Of a stretch of 64,000 bases of DNA, positions 26,295 to 36,545 are shown one piece after another. Every line of letters begins with the position of its first letter. Positions within the stretch are counted from its first letter, which is position 1. The position numbers were made by a program, and so were the translations under genes. The stretch covers positions 1,612,001-1,676,000 of the forward strand of contig NZ_SJPX01000002.1 of NCBI RefSeq assembly GCF_007860175.1, read 5' to 3'. This stretch comes from Rubripirellula reticaptiva. Lineage in GTDB: Bacteria > Planctomycetota > Planctomycetia > Pirellulales > Pirellulaceae. The notes beneath the pieces were generated by a model. It searched no databases. It saw only the letters and a program-made list of their open reading frames with translations, and had not been told where the DNA came from.

Positions 26295-28433
26295 ATGATT
26301 CGCAACAGCGTGGTTCTATTGGGGTTGTTGGTTGGAGGTCTACTGGCCGGAAATTCGGGTGCTGCTGAATTGGAAACGGCTGATTTCTATGTGTCACCGG
26401 ATGGCTCCGATGCGTGGTCTGGAACGGTGGCTGAACCCGATGATCGAGCAGCCGATGGGCCTTTCGCGACGCTGGCACGTGCGCGAGATGCAGTCCGCGA
26501 TTTAAAAAAGAGCAAGTCGACGGACATCGTGGTTCGGGTGCGAGGGGGAAACTATCTCCTTGAGGAGACAGTCGTATTCGGCCTGAAAGATTCTGGGGCA
26601 GGCGATGCGACGATTACTTATGCGGCCTATCCGGACGAAAAGCCGGTGTTTAGTTCCGGTCGGGAGATTGAAAGCTTGGAGCAGGTAACCGAAACGATCC
26701 CCGGATTGCCCAAAGCGGCTCAAGGCAAGGTCCTTGCCGCGAACGTTTCGGGTCGTTTTCACGCGCTCTATGACGCCGAGGGTTTGCTGCCTCGTGCACG
26801 TTCAGCCGGATTCAAAACCACAGCTGGCCGAGACCTCAAAGAGTTTCGTTTTCCCGAGGGTAAGTTGAAGAACTGGTTGAATCTGGAAGACGTGGAAATC
26901 ATCATTCGTCCGAGCCATCAGTGGATGGTGAACATCTTGCCTTTGGTATCGGTCGACGAGGAAGCTCAAGTCGCTCGCACGTCCATTGATGGAACCTATG
27001 CCATGAAAAGCCTGGGGGATTCTTGTTGGGTCGAAAACGTGCTGGAGGAACTTGATCAGCCAGGTGAATGGGTGCTCAATACCAAAGAAGGCAAAGTCTA
27101 TCTGTGGCCGCGAGGTGAGTCGCCTGTCGTTGCGCCGCAGTTGCTGGAATTGATCCGCGTCGAAGGCGAGATCGATGAAATGGGGCCGACGGATGTTCCG
27201 GTGCGAAACCTTTGCTTCCGCGGTCTCACGTTTATGCATGGCGATCGCTATTCAGTCGACGAAGACGATGCAGGGGTGCAGCACGACTGGGACATGGTCG
27301 ACAAGGACAATGCCTTGGTTCGTCTGCGCGGAGCAGAGAACTGCGTCGTTGAAAAGTGTTATTTTCTGCATAGCGGCAGCGGTGCGGTGCGAGTGGACCT
27401 ACACGGACAGGAAAACAAAATCCGCGACAATCATATCGAGCATATTGGCGGGACGGGCATCCTGCTAGGCGGATACGGGCCAGGCACCAAAGACGTCAGC
27501 ATCAAGAACCTCGTCTACAACAATCACATTCATCACGTCGGGGAAATCTATTGGCATTCCCCCGGCATCCTACTGTGGCAAAGCGGCGAAAACCGTATAG
27601 CGAACAACCTGATTCATAACACGAACTACTGTGGCATGATCATTTGTGGAATGGTGACCAAGTTCATCACGCATACAGGCCGTGAGGTCAGTCGATCCAT
27701 TCGCAGGCATGAAGTGGGTGAGGTGCCACGCGATCCAACCATTGATGACGTCCGCCCCTACCTGCATTCCCATGACAACCTGATCGAATACAACGAAATC
27801 CATCATGCCATGGAAAAACTGGGCGATGGAAACGGTATCTACATTCGTGGATCAGGCCCTGGGAACGTGATTCGCCGAAACTATATTCATCACCTCGTCA
27901 ATCCGATCGGCGCACAGTCTGGAATCCGAACCGATGGCGGACAGATGGACACCCTTGTTGCCGAGAACGTGATCTACAAGTGCACGTCCCAAGGCCTGAT
28001 TCTGAAGCTGAACAACCGGGCGGAAAACAACATCATCGCCTACGTTCTCGATGGTTCACGTCAGGCCAAGGGAAGTCCGGTTTCCTACTTGAGATTAACA
28101 GAGGGGCCCTCGACCGGCGGCACGATCAAACGCAACATCTTCTATCATCCCGGAGCGAACGCTTCGTTCTTTGCCCAGAGTCGAGAAGCACAGGCTAAGG
28201 ATGGCGACAAGGATTACAACATCTACTACTGTGCTGGGAATCCGGAAGCGAGTCGGGCATCGCTGGACAGGATGCAGCGTGAAGGGGTCGACGCGCACAG
28301 CTTGGCGGTGGATCCGATGTTCGTCGATCCCGAGAATGGTGACTTTCGCTTCAAGCCAGATTCACTGGCATTGAAACTAGGGTTTGTTCCGATTGATTTG
28401 TCCAAAGTCGGATTGCGCACAGACAAGGAGTAG
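26295..28433 (+). CDS. secreted parallel beta-helix glycosidase, GH141-like
   Basis: A 712-residue exported protein. After the signal peptide comes FYVSPDGSDAWSGTVAEP and GPFATLARARDAVRDLK, the standard opening of a large right-handed beta-helix family. Repeating helix turns follow with NHIEHIGGTGILLGGYGPG, NNHIHHVGEIYWHSPGILLW and IHNTNYCGMIICG, which match the His-rich active face of GH141-type enzymes. GH141 members include alpha-L-fucosidases and xylanases. It follows GH29 by 67 bp, so a shared role in removing fucose from a complex polysaccharide is a reasonable inference. It could instead be a lyase-type beta-helix; the family call needs a profile search. Confidence 0.85.
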   Translation: MIRNSVVLLGLLVGGLLAGNSGAAELETADFYVSPDGSDAWSGTVAEPDDRAADGPFATLARARDAVRDLKKSKSTDIVVRVRGGNYLLEETVVFGLKDSGAGDATITYAAYPDEKPVFSSGREIESLEQVTETIPGLPKAAQGKVLAANVSGRFHALYDAEGLLPRARSAGFKTTAGRDLKEFRFPEGKLKNWLNLEDVEIIIRPSHQWMVNILPLVSVDEEAQVARTSIDGTYAMKSLGDSCWVENVLEELDQPGEWVLNTKEGKVYLWPRGESPVVAPQLLELIRVEGEIDEMGPTDVPVRNLCFRGLTFMHGDRYSVDEDDAGVQHDWDMVDKDNALVRLRGAENCVVEKCYFLHSGSGAVRVDLHGQENKIRDNHIEHIGGTGILLGGYGPGTKDVSIKNLVYNNHIHHVGEIYWHSPGILLWQSGENRIANNLIHNTNYCGMIICGMVTKFITHTGREVSRSIRRHEVGEVPRDPTIDDVRPYLHSHDNLIEYNEIHHAMEKLGDGNGIYIRGSGPGNVIRRNYIHHLVNPIGAQSGIRTDGGQMDTLVAENVIYKCTSQGLILKLNNRAENNIIAYVLDGSRQAKGSPVSYLRLTEGPSTGGTIKRNIFYHPGANASFFAQSREAQAKDGDKDYNIYYCAGNPEASRASLDRMQREGVDAHSLAVDPMFVDPENGDFRFKPDSLALKLGFVPIDLSKVGLRTDKE

Positions 28434-28493
28434 CGAACTGTTTGCGTCTGACGTTCCTTGTTCGCGGCTCCAATATCCCACGAAAATCAATCC

Positions 28494-29639
28494 ATGAACT
28501 TTCCAGTTATCAAGCGTTGCGTTCGGGCGATCCTTTTGGGGCTCCTGACAACCGTTTTCCTTTGTGAAGCCATCAGCCGCCAAAACGGTTCCACAACCGC
28601 GCAGGAAATCAGTTCCCCCAGCACCCTCCATGCGGCACCTGCTGGGCCAGGCGACTGGTCCAAAGTGCGTCTTTTCGGACACGCTTTCCGGAACGACGAC
28701 TACACGCCCGAACAATACAATTTCATCCGGGACCATTTCGCGATCTTCACGATCGAAAAGCGGCATGCAAAGAATATTTACGGCGCAACGAGCACCGAAA
28801 AAGCTGCTGCGGAAACCGCAAAGAAACTGCTGACGAACAACCCGGACATGCGCGTGCTGTTTTACTGGAGCACGAATACGGCTTACAAACAGTTCTACAC
28901 CACCGTTCGGGATACCGTTGCCCATCACCCGGACTGGGTAGAAGAAGTTCGGAAAGGAACCGTGCGATGGACCTATCCCAATGACTCAGCTCGTAATTGG
29001 TGGGCCGACACAGCCGACCAGTTGGTCAAAGAAAGTGCCTTGAACGGAGTTTTCTGCGATGGTGCCCCGGGAGCCAACGCTCGCGGCCAATTGGAAAGCG
29101 TGGAACGCTGCCTTCAGCGACTATCAAGCTTCATCATCTACAATGGCTATCGCGTCCAATCCTCCAACAAGTGCGCAGCCGGCGCCAGCACACTCGCTCA
29201 TGCAGACGGCGTCTTTTGCGAAGCGTTCTTTCGTTCCTCGGTTGAGACCGCAGACGAAGCCGTCAAGCTAATGGACGAGTTATTGGCGATTCCGCCCGAC
29301 AAATACATTCTTTGCCGCGGAGCGGGAGACGGTGCCTTTGGTTCCACCCACGACTTTACACTCGCCTGTTACTTGATCATCGCCAACGACTACTCGTTCT
29401 ACAGTTGGGGCGGCGACGAGAACTCCTATGCTGCCGACGACTCACTCATCTACTGGTCCGAAGACTTTGACCAAGAAATTGGCAAACCGTTGAGCAAGGC
29501 CACCAAGAACGGCTACGCCTACCATCGGGATTTCGAACACTGCAGCGTCGACGTCAACCTCGAAACAAAAGCCTCGACCATCGCTTGGAAACCCGTGGAT
29601 GGAAAGCTCGCTTTTCCTAAAGATGAAATTAAAGAATAA
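28494..29639 (+). CDS. secreted hypothetical glycoside hydrolase (GHL15-like), paralogue 2
   Basis: A 381-residue protein from an ATG at 28494 ([18 protein letters not shown]); a TTG at 28458 is less likely. It is a divergent paralogue of the gene at 23404: [25 protein letters not shown] with a candidate Asp, [10 protein letters not shown] and [16 protein letters not shown] align with the equivalent blocks there. The catalytic loop differs (FCDGAPG against FIDQMHG), so the two may act on different linkages of one glycan. It lies between the GH141-like and the esterase gene. The activity is not known. Confidence 0.8.
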   Translation: MNFPVIKRCVRAILLGLLTTVFLCEAISRQNGSTTAQEISSPSTLHAAPAGPGDWSKVRLFGHAFRNDDYTPEQYNFIRDHFAIFTIEKRHAKNIYGATSTEKAAAETAKKLLTNNPDMRVLFYWSTNTAYKQFYTTVRDTVAHHPDWVEEVRKGTVRWTYPNDSARNWWADTADQLVKESALNGVFCDGAPGANARGQLESVERCLQRLSSFIIYNGYRVQSSNKCAAGASTLAHADGVFCEAFFRSSVETADEAVKLMDELLAIPPDKYILCRGAGDGAFGSTHDFTLACYLIIANDYSFYSWGGDENSYAADDSLIYWSEDFDQEIGKPLSKATKNGYAYHRDFEHCSVDVNLETKASTIAWKPVDGKLAFPKDEIKE

Positions 29640-29689
29640 AATACAGTTGTGAACTGCGCCGTACAACAAGCCCCAATGGATACGAGAGA

Positions 29690-30670
29690 ATGAGAATCCA
29701 AACGATCACCGCCATCATGATTGCAGTTTTTGCAACCAGTGTAATGTCGGCTCAAGAAGCACGACCTCAGCGCAAAGCTTCGACAACGCCCAAGGGAGCC
29801 AAGTATCTGGAGACTGGCGGAGAGCGCAAGCTGGAAGTTGTTTACAAGAACGTTTCGGGAAAAGACCTAACCTTGGATCTGTATTACCCGATGGCCAAGC
29901 CCTCCGAGAAATGTCCCGTGATTGTCTTTACTCACGGCGGAGGATGGGCCGCAGGCAATCGGTACAAGGCTGCCAGCGGATCTTTTGCGATCGTTTTCCA
30001 GCAGTTGATCAAGGAAGGTTTCGCGGTTGCGCCCGTCACCTACCGACTGGCAAAGAAAGACAGCGACATCACGATGCGTGATTGCGTCATCGATTGCAAA
30101 GACGCCATTCGCTACCTCGCGAAGAACAGTGAAACGATCGGGATTGATCCGATGCGCATTTGCGTGATGGGAGATTCCGCTGGCGGCCATATCGCACAGA
30201 TGCTGCTGCTGGCATCGCCTGAACAGTTACCAGGAGATCCATCGCTTGCCGGAGTCCCCTATCGAATGGTTGCCGGCGTGTCTTGGTATGGCCCGTGTGA
30301 TTTCGAAAAAACCGAACTGTTCAATCACGATGACCGAGCCAACTTCAAGGATCGGTTTGCCGCCCGCATTCTCGGCTCAGATTCGGATCCGACGGCTAAA
30401 TTGGCGCGTTACCAAGAAGTCAGTCCGATCAACTACTTGAGTAAAGACAGCCCGCCACTGCTGATGATTCAGGGCGACAAAGATACGACGATTCCGGTCA
30501 AGCATGCTCATTACATGCAGCAAAAGGCAAGCGAAGCGGAGGCACCCGTTGAGGTCATGATCATCAAAAACGCAGGTCACAATTGGCGTAAGGTCGATGC
30601 AGAAATCGATCCATCACGAGAAGAGATTGTCCAGCGCACGGTGCAGTTCTTTTCGAAAATCAATCATTAG
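29690..30670 (+). CDS. secreted alpha/beta-hydrolase, carbohydrate-esterase-like
   Basis: A 326-residue protein with signal peptide ([16 protein letters not shown]). The oxyanion-hole motif THGGGW and the nucleophile elbow GDSAGGH are those of the BD-FAE/acetyl-esterase group of alpha/beta-hydrolases. The acid and base appear in [12 protein letters not shown] and NAGHNW. In this setting it probably removes acetyl or feruloyl-type esters from the polysaccharide attacked by the neighbouring hydrolases. The catalytic class is well supported and the substrate is inferred. It ends 98 bp before the start of the PhoD-like gene. Confidence 0.88.
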   Translation: MRIQTITAIMIAVFATSVMSAQEARPQRKASTTPKGAKYLETGGERKLEVVYKNVSGKDLTLDLYYPMAKPSEKCPVIVFTHGGGWAAGNRYKAASGSFAIVFQQLIKEGFAVAPVTYRLAKKDSDITMRDCVIDCKDAIRYLAKNSETIGIDPMRICVMGDSAGGHIAQMLLLASPEQLPGDPSLAGVPYRMVAGVSWYGPCDFEKTELFNHDDRANFKDRFAARILGSDSDPTAKLARYQEVSPINYLSKDSPPLLMIQGDKDTTIPVKHAHYMQQKASEAEAPVEVMIIKNAGHNWRKVDAEIDPSREEIVQRTVQFFSKINH

Positions 30671-30767
30671 CGTCATCCGCAGAAATATCCGCCGACCGAC
30701 TCAATGCAAATGTAAGAGTCGCCAATCTCACCACCATTTCATGCCTTCGGCAATCGGCCATCGTTCC

Positions 30768-32201
30768 ATGAATTCTAAATACATCTTGGCCTTTTGTACT
30801 TTCATCGCGACTGCATGCCCTCTTCATGCAGATGTCTTTATGGCTAATGGCATGAAAATTGGAGATGTGACTAGCGACACTGCAAAAATCTGGACACGCT
30901 TGACCGCCCAGCCCGAGAGAACACGCTCGGGCACCGAGTTTCTCAAGACAACCAATCCAACGAAAGCAAAACCTCTTCAAGCAGACGGAAGTCATCAGTA
31001 TCCCGCCGGCAAGAGACTCGCTGACATGGAGGGAAGTGTGCCAGGTACCGACGGAGAGGTACGACTGCGTTATTGGCCAAAGGGACAACGTGAAAACGAG
31101 ATCGAAACGGAATGGATGCGCGTCGATCCACAGAAAGACTTTACTGGCCAGTTCTTGTTGCGGGACCTAGTTCCCAATACACAGTACGTCCTGAAAGCGG
31201 AAGGAAAGGGTGATCAAAGTTCAGTCGAGCTTGATGGCAACTTTCGAACCGCGCCCATGCCGGACGATGCCCAAGAGATCAATTTCGTTGCTGTGACGTG
31301 CGGTGATTACCCGCGCCGTGACGATGAGGAAAATGGCCATGTCATTTACAACACGATGCTCAAGAAGATCGCCCCGCACTTCTTTGTCCACACGGGCGAC
31401 ATTGAATACTACGACCGTGCAGATCCGTATGCCCTCAGCAAGGAACTTGCGCGTTACAAAATGAACCGTCTGTTCTCAATGCCATACATCCGAAGCTTTC
31501 ACAATCATGTGAGCAGCTACTTCATGAAGGATGACCATGACACTCTGATGAATGACTGCGACCCCGGCGATGTTTATGGAACCCTGACCTGGGACGAAGG
31601 GATTGCGATTTTTGAAGAACAGTTTCCCCGCACTGAACCCTACAAGACGGTGCGATGGGGAAAAGATTTGCAGATATGGATATTAGAAGGACGCGATTTC
31701 CGGGACGTCGATCCTAAATCGCCAAATCAAATGCCGTCAATCTGGGGCTCCAAACAGAAGGAGTGGTTCTTTGAAAGCTTCGCCGAATCAGACGCAACCT
31801 TCCGCGTGCTGATCAGCTCGACTCCTGTTGTCGGGCCAGATCGCAAAGGAAAAAACGACAATCATGCAAATAGGGAATTTGAGCTCGAAGGCGACCAAAT
31901 CCGAGAATTCCTGGGCAGCCAGGAAAACGCTTTTGTCATTTGCGGTGATCGTCATTGGCAGTATCACTCTGAAGATCCGAAGACCGGAACAATGGAGTTT
32001 TCATGCGGTCCAAGTTCAGACAAACATGCCAGTGGATACAGTGAAGAGTATCGCAATGAATATCACAAATACCTAAAAGTTCTCGGCGGCTTTCTTTCGG
32101 TGAACGTATCGCGAGCAACGGGCAATCCGGTCATCACATTCCGCCACCATGCCCCCGAAGGCACCGTTCGCTATGAGTACCTAACAAAGTCAACCAAATG
32201 A
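30768..32201 (+). CDS. PhoD-like secreted metallophosphatase
   Basis: A 477-residue protein from the ATG at 30768 (MNSKYILAFCTFIATACP, a signal peptide); a frame 171 bp longer starts inside the esterase gene and is rejected. An N-terminal FN3-like beta domain (VTSDTAKIWTRL, LVPNTQYVLKAEG) is followed by the PhoD catalytic part: VTCGDYPR, HTGDIEYYD, MKDDHDTL and VICGDRHWQYH, which supply metal ligands. PhoD enzymes hydrolyse phosphodi- and monoesters. Its stop overlaps the sulfatase start as ATGA, so it is coupled to desulfation of the same substrate; a sulfo- or phospho-glycan target is inference. Confidence 0.9.
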   Translation: MNSKYILAFCTFIATACPLHADVFMANGMKIGDVTSDTAKIWTRLTAQPERTRSGTEFLKTTNPTKAKPLQADGSHQYPAGKRLADMEGSVPGTDGEVRLRYWPKGQRENEIETEWMRVDPQKDFTGQFLLRDLVPNTQYVLKAEGKGDQSSVELDGNFRTAPMPDDAQEINFVAVTCGDYPRRDDEENGHVIYNTMLKKIAPHFFVHTGDIEYYDRADPYALSKELARYKMNRLFSMPYIRSFHNHVSSYFMKDDHDTLMNDCDPGDVYGTLTWDEGIAIFEEQFPRTEPYKTVRWGKDLQIWILEGRDFRDVDPKSPNQMPSIWGSKQKEWFFESFAESDATFRVLISSTPVVGPDRKGKNDNHANREFELEGDQIREFLGSQENAFVICGDRHWQYHSEDPKTGTMEFSCGPSSDKHASGYSEEYRNEYHKYLKVLGGFLSVNVSRATGNPVITFRHHAPEGTVRYEYLTKSTK

Positions 32202-33841
32202 TTCATCAACGCCAATGGACGCTCCTTCTGCTCATCGCAACGGTTTCCGTGGTAAGTGGTCGCCAAAAGTCGTTCGCAGCAGAACTGCCGCCCAACGTCG
32301 TTCTGATCTTTGTCGACGACTTGGGCTACGGCGACGTTGGTTGCTACGGCGCGACAAAGGTGCAAACGCCCAACATCGACCAACTTGCTGCCGAAGGACG
32401 ACGATTTACCGACGCGCATTCGGCGTCTGCGGTCTGCACCCCATCTCGCTATGGACTGCTGACGGGCGAATATCCCGCAAGAGGAAACATCTGGGGGCCC
32501 GCACCGATCGATTCGCCGCTTCTGATTGACACCGAAAAACTGACCATCGCCGACGTCTTTAAAAACAGCGGCTACAACACGGCTGCGTTCGGAAAATGGC
32601 ATTTAGGATTCGGTACAGGAACAAACCAGTGGAAGCAACCGTTGCGGCCAGGGCCACTTGATCTCGGTTTCGATTACTTTTTTGGCGTACCGCTAGTCAA
32701 CAGCGCACCGCCATATGTCTTTGTGGAAAACGACCGCGTCTATGGGCGTGCTGCGGACGACCCGCTTATCTATTTGGGTCGCAAGCAGACCGACAAGACC
32801 ACTCCGATCACACGGCTGACCAAAGAGCACGGCAACCGCGTCCCCAACTTTTTTGGCGGCGCAGCAGCCGCGCACAAACTCTACAACGACTTCACGTTAG
32901 GGACGACTCTAGCCGAACGCGCAACTCAGTGGATCGATCAACAGTCTGAAAAACCCTTTTTTCTGTACTTCTCAACGACGAACATCCACCATCCGTTTAC
33001 GCCTGCGAAACGGTTCCAGGGAACCAGTCAATGCGGCCTGTACGGTGACTTCGTTCACGAACTGGACTGGATCGTTGGCGAGGTCATGTCAACGCTCAAA
33101 CGGAAAGGTGTCGCTGACAATACGCTAGTGATTTTCACCAGTGACAACGGTGGCATGTTCAATCACGGTGGCCAGCGGGCGTTCCAAATGGGGCATCAAC
33201 AAAACGGTGATTTGCTGGGGTTCAAGTTTGGTGTTTGGGAGGGCGGGCACCGCGTACCGTTCATCGCTCGATGGCCCGGCCACATCAAGCCGGGGACCAT
33301 TTCGACACAGTTGATTAGTGGCGTGGACATGCTGGCGACCTTTGCCGCACTTACCCAAAAACCATTGGACGAATACCAACGTGCAGACAGCGTCAACCTA
33401 TTGCCTGCACTGATCGGCGAGCCTGAGTCACCGTTGCGAGACACCCTTATTCTTTGTCCGCACCAGCCAACTCACCTTGCAGTACGCAAAGGCCAGTGGA
33501 TCTATATCGGCGCTCGGGGTGCCGGTGGTTTTAAGGGCGTGCCCGGCGTGCACGCCGCCGGCGGACCTGTATGCGCGTCGTTTGTTGGAAGCGTGAACAG
33601 CGATTTCGAAAACGGCAAGTACAAAGCCGACGCCCCGCACGCTCAGTTATACGATCTTCAATCGGATGTGAGCCAAACGCGAAACCTGCACAACGAGTAT
33701 CCCGAGGTCGTAAAGGAGATGCGAGAACTGCTCGCAAGCTACGCGCCGCAAAATCAGAAAGCCGGCACCCAAAAGGGCAAGTCCAAACCGAGGTCGCCAG
33801 CATCAACGTCGACGATCCCCGGTTCGATCCAGAAGCCCTGA
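32198..33841 (+). CDS. secreted sulfatase (formylglycine type)
   Basis: A 547-residue S1-type sulfatase with signal peptide (LLLLIATVSVVSG). Metal-binding VVLIFVDDLGYGDVGCYG is followed by SAVCTPSRYGLLTGEYP, whose Cys80 is the site converted to formylglycine (CxPSR). Later hallmarks are FGKWHLGFG and IFTSDNGG. A Lys/Pro/Ser-rich tail ends the protein. The start overlaps the PhoD stop codon (ATGA). It is the last gene of the polysaccharide locus and should remove sulfate esters. An anaerobic-type or FGE maturase is needed but is not in the window. Confidence 0.95.
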   Translation: MIHQRQWTLLLLIATVSVVSGRQKSFAAELPPNVVLIFVDDLGYGDVGCYGATKVQTPNIDQLAAEGRRFTDAHSASAVCTPSRYGLLTGEYPARGNIWGPAPIDSPLLIDTEKLTIADVFKNSGYNTAAFGKWHLGFGTGTNQWKQPLRPGPLDLGFDYFFGVPLVNSAPPYVFVENDRVYGRAADDPLIYLGRKQTDKTTPITRLTKEHGNRVPNFFGGAAAAHKLYNDFTLGTTLAERATQWIDQQSEKPFFLYFSTTNIHHPFTPAKRFQGTSQCGLYGDFVHELDWIVGEVMSTLKRKGVADNTLVIFTSDNGGMFNHGGQRAFQMGHQQNGDLLGFKFGVWEGGHRVPFIARWPGHIKPGTISTQLISGVDMLATFAALTQKPLDEYQRADSVNLLPALIGEPESPLRDTLILCPHQPTHLAVRKGQWIYIGARGAGGFKGVPGVHAAGGPVCASFVGSVNSDFENGKYKADAPHAQLYDLQSDVSQTRNLHNEYPEVVKEMRELLASYAPQNQKAGTQKGKSKPRSPASTSTIPGSIQKP

Positions 33842-34034
33842 CTCGGCCCCCTTAAAGCACAGACTGTCGTGGCCGAAGGCCTCGAATTGAATGGCACATC
33901 TGCTGCGGTACTCAACGGTCTTTTGACATGTTCGATGATCGTAACGGCGTCGCTACCGCTTAGTTTGCGGTACGCAAGTTGCGTAACACCAAGGGTTATC
34001 TTGAAAAATGACTTTCTGACAGCTTGGGAAAACG

Positions 34035-36428
34035 ATGGACCACGCCAATAAAAACGAGACATCATTGCCGATCGCCGATCCGTCAATGCAAATTGATCCG
34101 GTTTGCGGCATGAAGGTTCCTACAGACAGCTCTCGTTCGTCAGATTTCGACGGTAAACGCTATGTCTTTTGCTGCGATGGATGCTTGCAGAAGTTTCGCG
34201 ATGACCCGGTTGGGGTGCTGACGAAACGATCACAAAAGGACTCATCAAGCAGTTCGTCTTGTTGCAGTGGTAACTCGTCGACCAAAGCGAACGATTCTCC
34301 GGCAGATCCCGATGCCATCTACACCTGTCCCATGCACCTTGAAATCGAACAAACTGGGCCTGGTGATTGCCCGATTTGCGGGATGGACTTGGAACCGAAG
34401 TTCGTCATGTTGGCTGATGAGGCTGACGACAAACAATACGCCGACATGAGACGTCGATTCTGGGTCGGCGCTGCGTTGTCGGTGCCGCTGCTCGCAATCG
34501 CGATGGGTCCGATGGTGGGTTTGCGGGCCATAGATTGGATGAGCCAGACAAAGTTTGGTTGGCTACAATTAGCTCTGGCGACGCCGGTTGTGTTTTGGTG
34601 CGGATGGCCACTTTTGGTCCGCGGTGCCAAGTCGTTTCGCACGATGAACCTGAACATGTTCTCGTTGATCGCGGTGGGGACTTTGGCAGCGTATCTGTTC
34701 AGTTTGGTCGTCGTGTTGATCCCAGGTGTGATTCCAACGGCATTTTTCGAGAACGGTGTTCCACCTCTCTATTTTGAAGCTGCCGCAGTGATCATCACAC
34801 TAGTGTTGCTCGGGCAAGTGCTGGAACTGCGTGCGCGCCAGCAGACGGGCGGAGCCATTCGCGAACTCATGCAACTTGCACCCGACACGGCACACCGAAT
34901 CACAGACGATGGCGGGGAAGACATCTCGCTCGATTCAATCCACAAGGGCGATCGGTTGCGAGTTCGCCCGGGTGAGAAAATCCCTGTCGACGGAAAAGTA
35001 CTTAGTGGGTCGAGCAGCGTTGATGAGTCGATGTTGACGGGAGAACCGATGCCGGTGAAGAAGTTGGAAGGCGACGAAGTCACGGGCGGGACCTTCAACC
35101 AAACCGGTGCACTGGTGATGGAGGCCGTCGGTGTTGGCGGCGATACGGTTCTCAACCGCATTGTACAAATGGTTGCAGACGCCCAGCGCAGTCGCGCCCC
35201 GATTCAAAAACTGGTCGATGTGGTCGCTCGATACTTTGTGCCGGCGGTAATCGCTTGTTCGATCTTCGCGTTCATCGGTTGGGCTGTATTTGGTCCAGAG
35301 CCGCAATTGGCTCATGCATTCGTAGCGGCAGTCGCCGTGTTGATCATTGCCTGCCCTTGTGCGTTAGGACTGGCGACGCCGATGTCAGTGATGGTGGGTG
35401 TTGGCCGCGGTGCCAAGGAAGGCGTGTTGATCAAGAACGCCGAAGTCCTCGAAGTCATGGAGAAGGTTGACACAATCGTCGTCGACAAGACCGGAACGCT
35501 GACCCAGGGACGCCCGGAAGTCACTGGCATCGAAACGTTTGAGCAATGGAATGAACACGATGCATTGACGTTGTCTGCGGCGGTCGAAACACCGAGCGAA
35601 CATCCGCTAGCACAAGCCATCGTTCGCCGAGCGAAAGCCGATGGATTGCGGGTCTTGGAACCAAGTGAATTCAACAGCATTACCGGTGGCGGAGTCCGCG
35701 CTCGCGTCGATAACCATGATGTCCTGATCGGCAAGGCTGACCTGTTGGACGATCAGGGCATCGAAGGCGTCGATGCGGGAAGGGAAAAAGCGAGAACGCA
35801 TCAAGCCGAGGGTGCGACGGTTGCATTCGTGGCGATCGATAACGCACTGGCGGCAATTTTTGCGATCACCGATCCAATCAAGCCAAGCACTCCCACTGCG
35901 TTAAGGACGTTGCATGAACTCGGGCTAAAAGTCGTGATGCTTACCGGCGACGCCGAGCCGACAGCGAAAGCCGTCGCAACCAAGCTAGGCATCGACGAGT
36001 TTCATGCCGGCGTCTCGCCCGAGGAGAAGCATGACTTCGTTCGCAACTTGAAAAAAGCAGGTAAAACGGTGGCGATGTGTGGCGATGGCATCAACGACGC
36101 TCCGGCCCTTGCCGAAGCAAACGTTGGCATCGCCATGGGCACGGGTACAGGCGTTGCGATTGAGTCCGCAGGCATCACGCTGGTCGGTGGTGATCTTCGC
36201 GGTGTGGCGGCGGCGGCAAACTTGAGCCGCAAAACGATGAGCAACATTCGTCAAAACCTGTTCTTCGCTTTCATCTACAACGCACTCGGAATCCCGGTCG
36301 CAGCAGGTTTGCTCTACCCGTTCTTCGGCGTATTGCTTAGCCCCATGATTGCGGCGGCAGCGATGAGCTTTAGTAGTGTATCCGTGATCGCAAACGCTCT
36401 GAGATTACGGGCAACCAAGCTCACCTAA
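34035..36428 (+). CDS. copA: copper-type P1B ATPase with YHS and heavy-metal-binding N-terminus
   Basis: A 797-residue P-type ATPase. Residues about 20-60 form a YHS domain ([21 protein letters not shown]), then a Ser/Cys stretch (SSSSSCCSG), then a heavy-metal-binding module at about 94-121 ([22 protein letters not shown]). Eight membrane helices, the ion-site [11 protein letters not shown] near 438, the phosphorylation loop DKTGTLTQG near 485, the SEHPLAQA nucleotide motif and [13 protein letters not shown] complete it. CPC indicates Cu(I)/Ag(I) export. There is no classical HMA (GMTCxxC) domain. A 193-bp gap upstream holds no obvious CueR-type operator. Confidence 0.95.
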   Translation: MDHANKNETSLPIADPSMQIDPVCGMKVPTDSSRSSDFDGKRYVFCCDGCLQKFRDDPVGVLTKRSQKDSSSSSSCCSGNSSTKANDSPADPDAIYTCPMHLEIEQTGPGDCPICGMDLEPKFVMLADEADDKQYADMRRRFWVGAALSVPLLAIAMGPMVGLRAIDWMSQTKFGWLQLALATPVVFWCGWPLLVRGAKSFRTMNLNMFSLIAVGTLAAYLFSLVVVLIPGVIPTAFFENGVPPLYFEAAAVIITLVLLGQVLELRARQQTGGAIRELMQLAPDTAHRITDDGGEDISLDSIHKGDRLRVRPGEKIPVDGKVLSGSSSVDESMLTGEPMPVKKLEGDEVTGGTFNQTGALVMEAVGVGGDTVLNRIVQMVADAQRSRAPIQKLVDVVARYFVPAVIACSIFAFIGWAVFGPEPQLAHAFVAAVAVLIIACPCALGLATPMSVMVGVGRGAKEGVLIKNAEVLEVMEKVDTIVVDKTGTLTQGRPEVTGIETFEQWNEHDALTLSAAVETPSEHPLAQAIVRRAKADGLRVLEPSEFNSITGGGVRARVDNHDVLIGKADLLDDQGIEGVDAGREKARTHQAEGATVAFVAIDNALAAIFAITDPIKPSTPTALRTLHELGLKVVMLTGDAEPTAKAVATKLGIDEFHAGVSPEEKHDFVRNLKKAGKTVAMCGDGINDAPALAEANVGIAMGTGTGVAIESAGITLVGGDLRGVAAAANLSRKTMSNIRQNLFFAFIYNALGIPVAAGLLYPFFGVLLSPMIAAAAMSFSSVSVIANALRLRATKLT

Positions 36429-36470
36429 ACGGTTACAGAGTTGGCGGGTAAGTCTGAAGAGATCTATTGA

Positions 36471-36510
36471 GACCTCAGCCGGAAACCAAGCATCGAATCC
36501 GGCTGAGGTC
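36471..36510. terminator. perfect 13-bp hairpin between convergent genes
   Basis: GACCTCAGCCGGA (36471-36483) and TCCGGCTGAGGTC (36498-36510) form a perfect stem with a 14-nt loop, flanked by TTGA and ATAATCTCAA that extend partial pairing. It lies between the copA stop and the stop of the convergent gene at 36546, so it probably ends transcription from both sides. Confidence 0.75.
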
Positions 36511-36545
36511 ATAATCTCAAGGCTGAGAAAGTCACCGAAGAACTT

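Noticed and set aside
33842-34034. Possible copper-responsive operator upstream of copA
   Set aside because: No convincing CueR, CsoR or CopY-type dyad could be seen.
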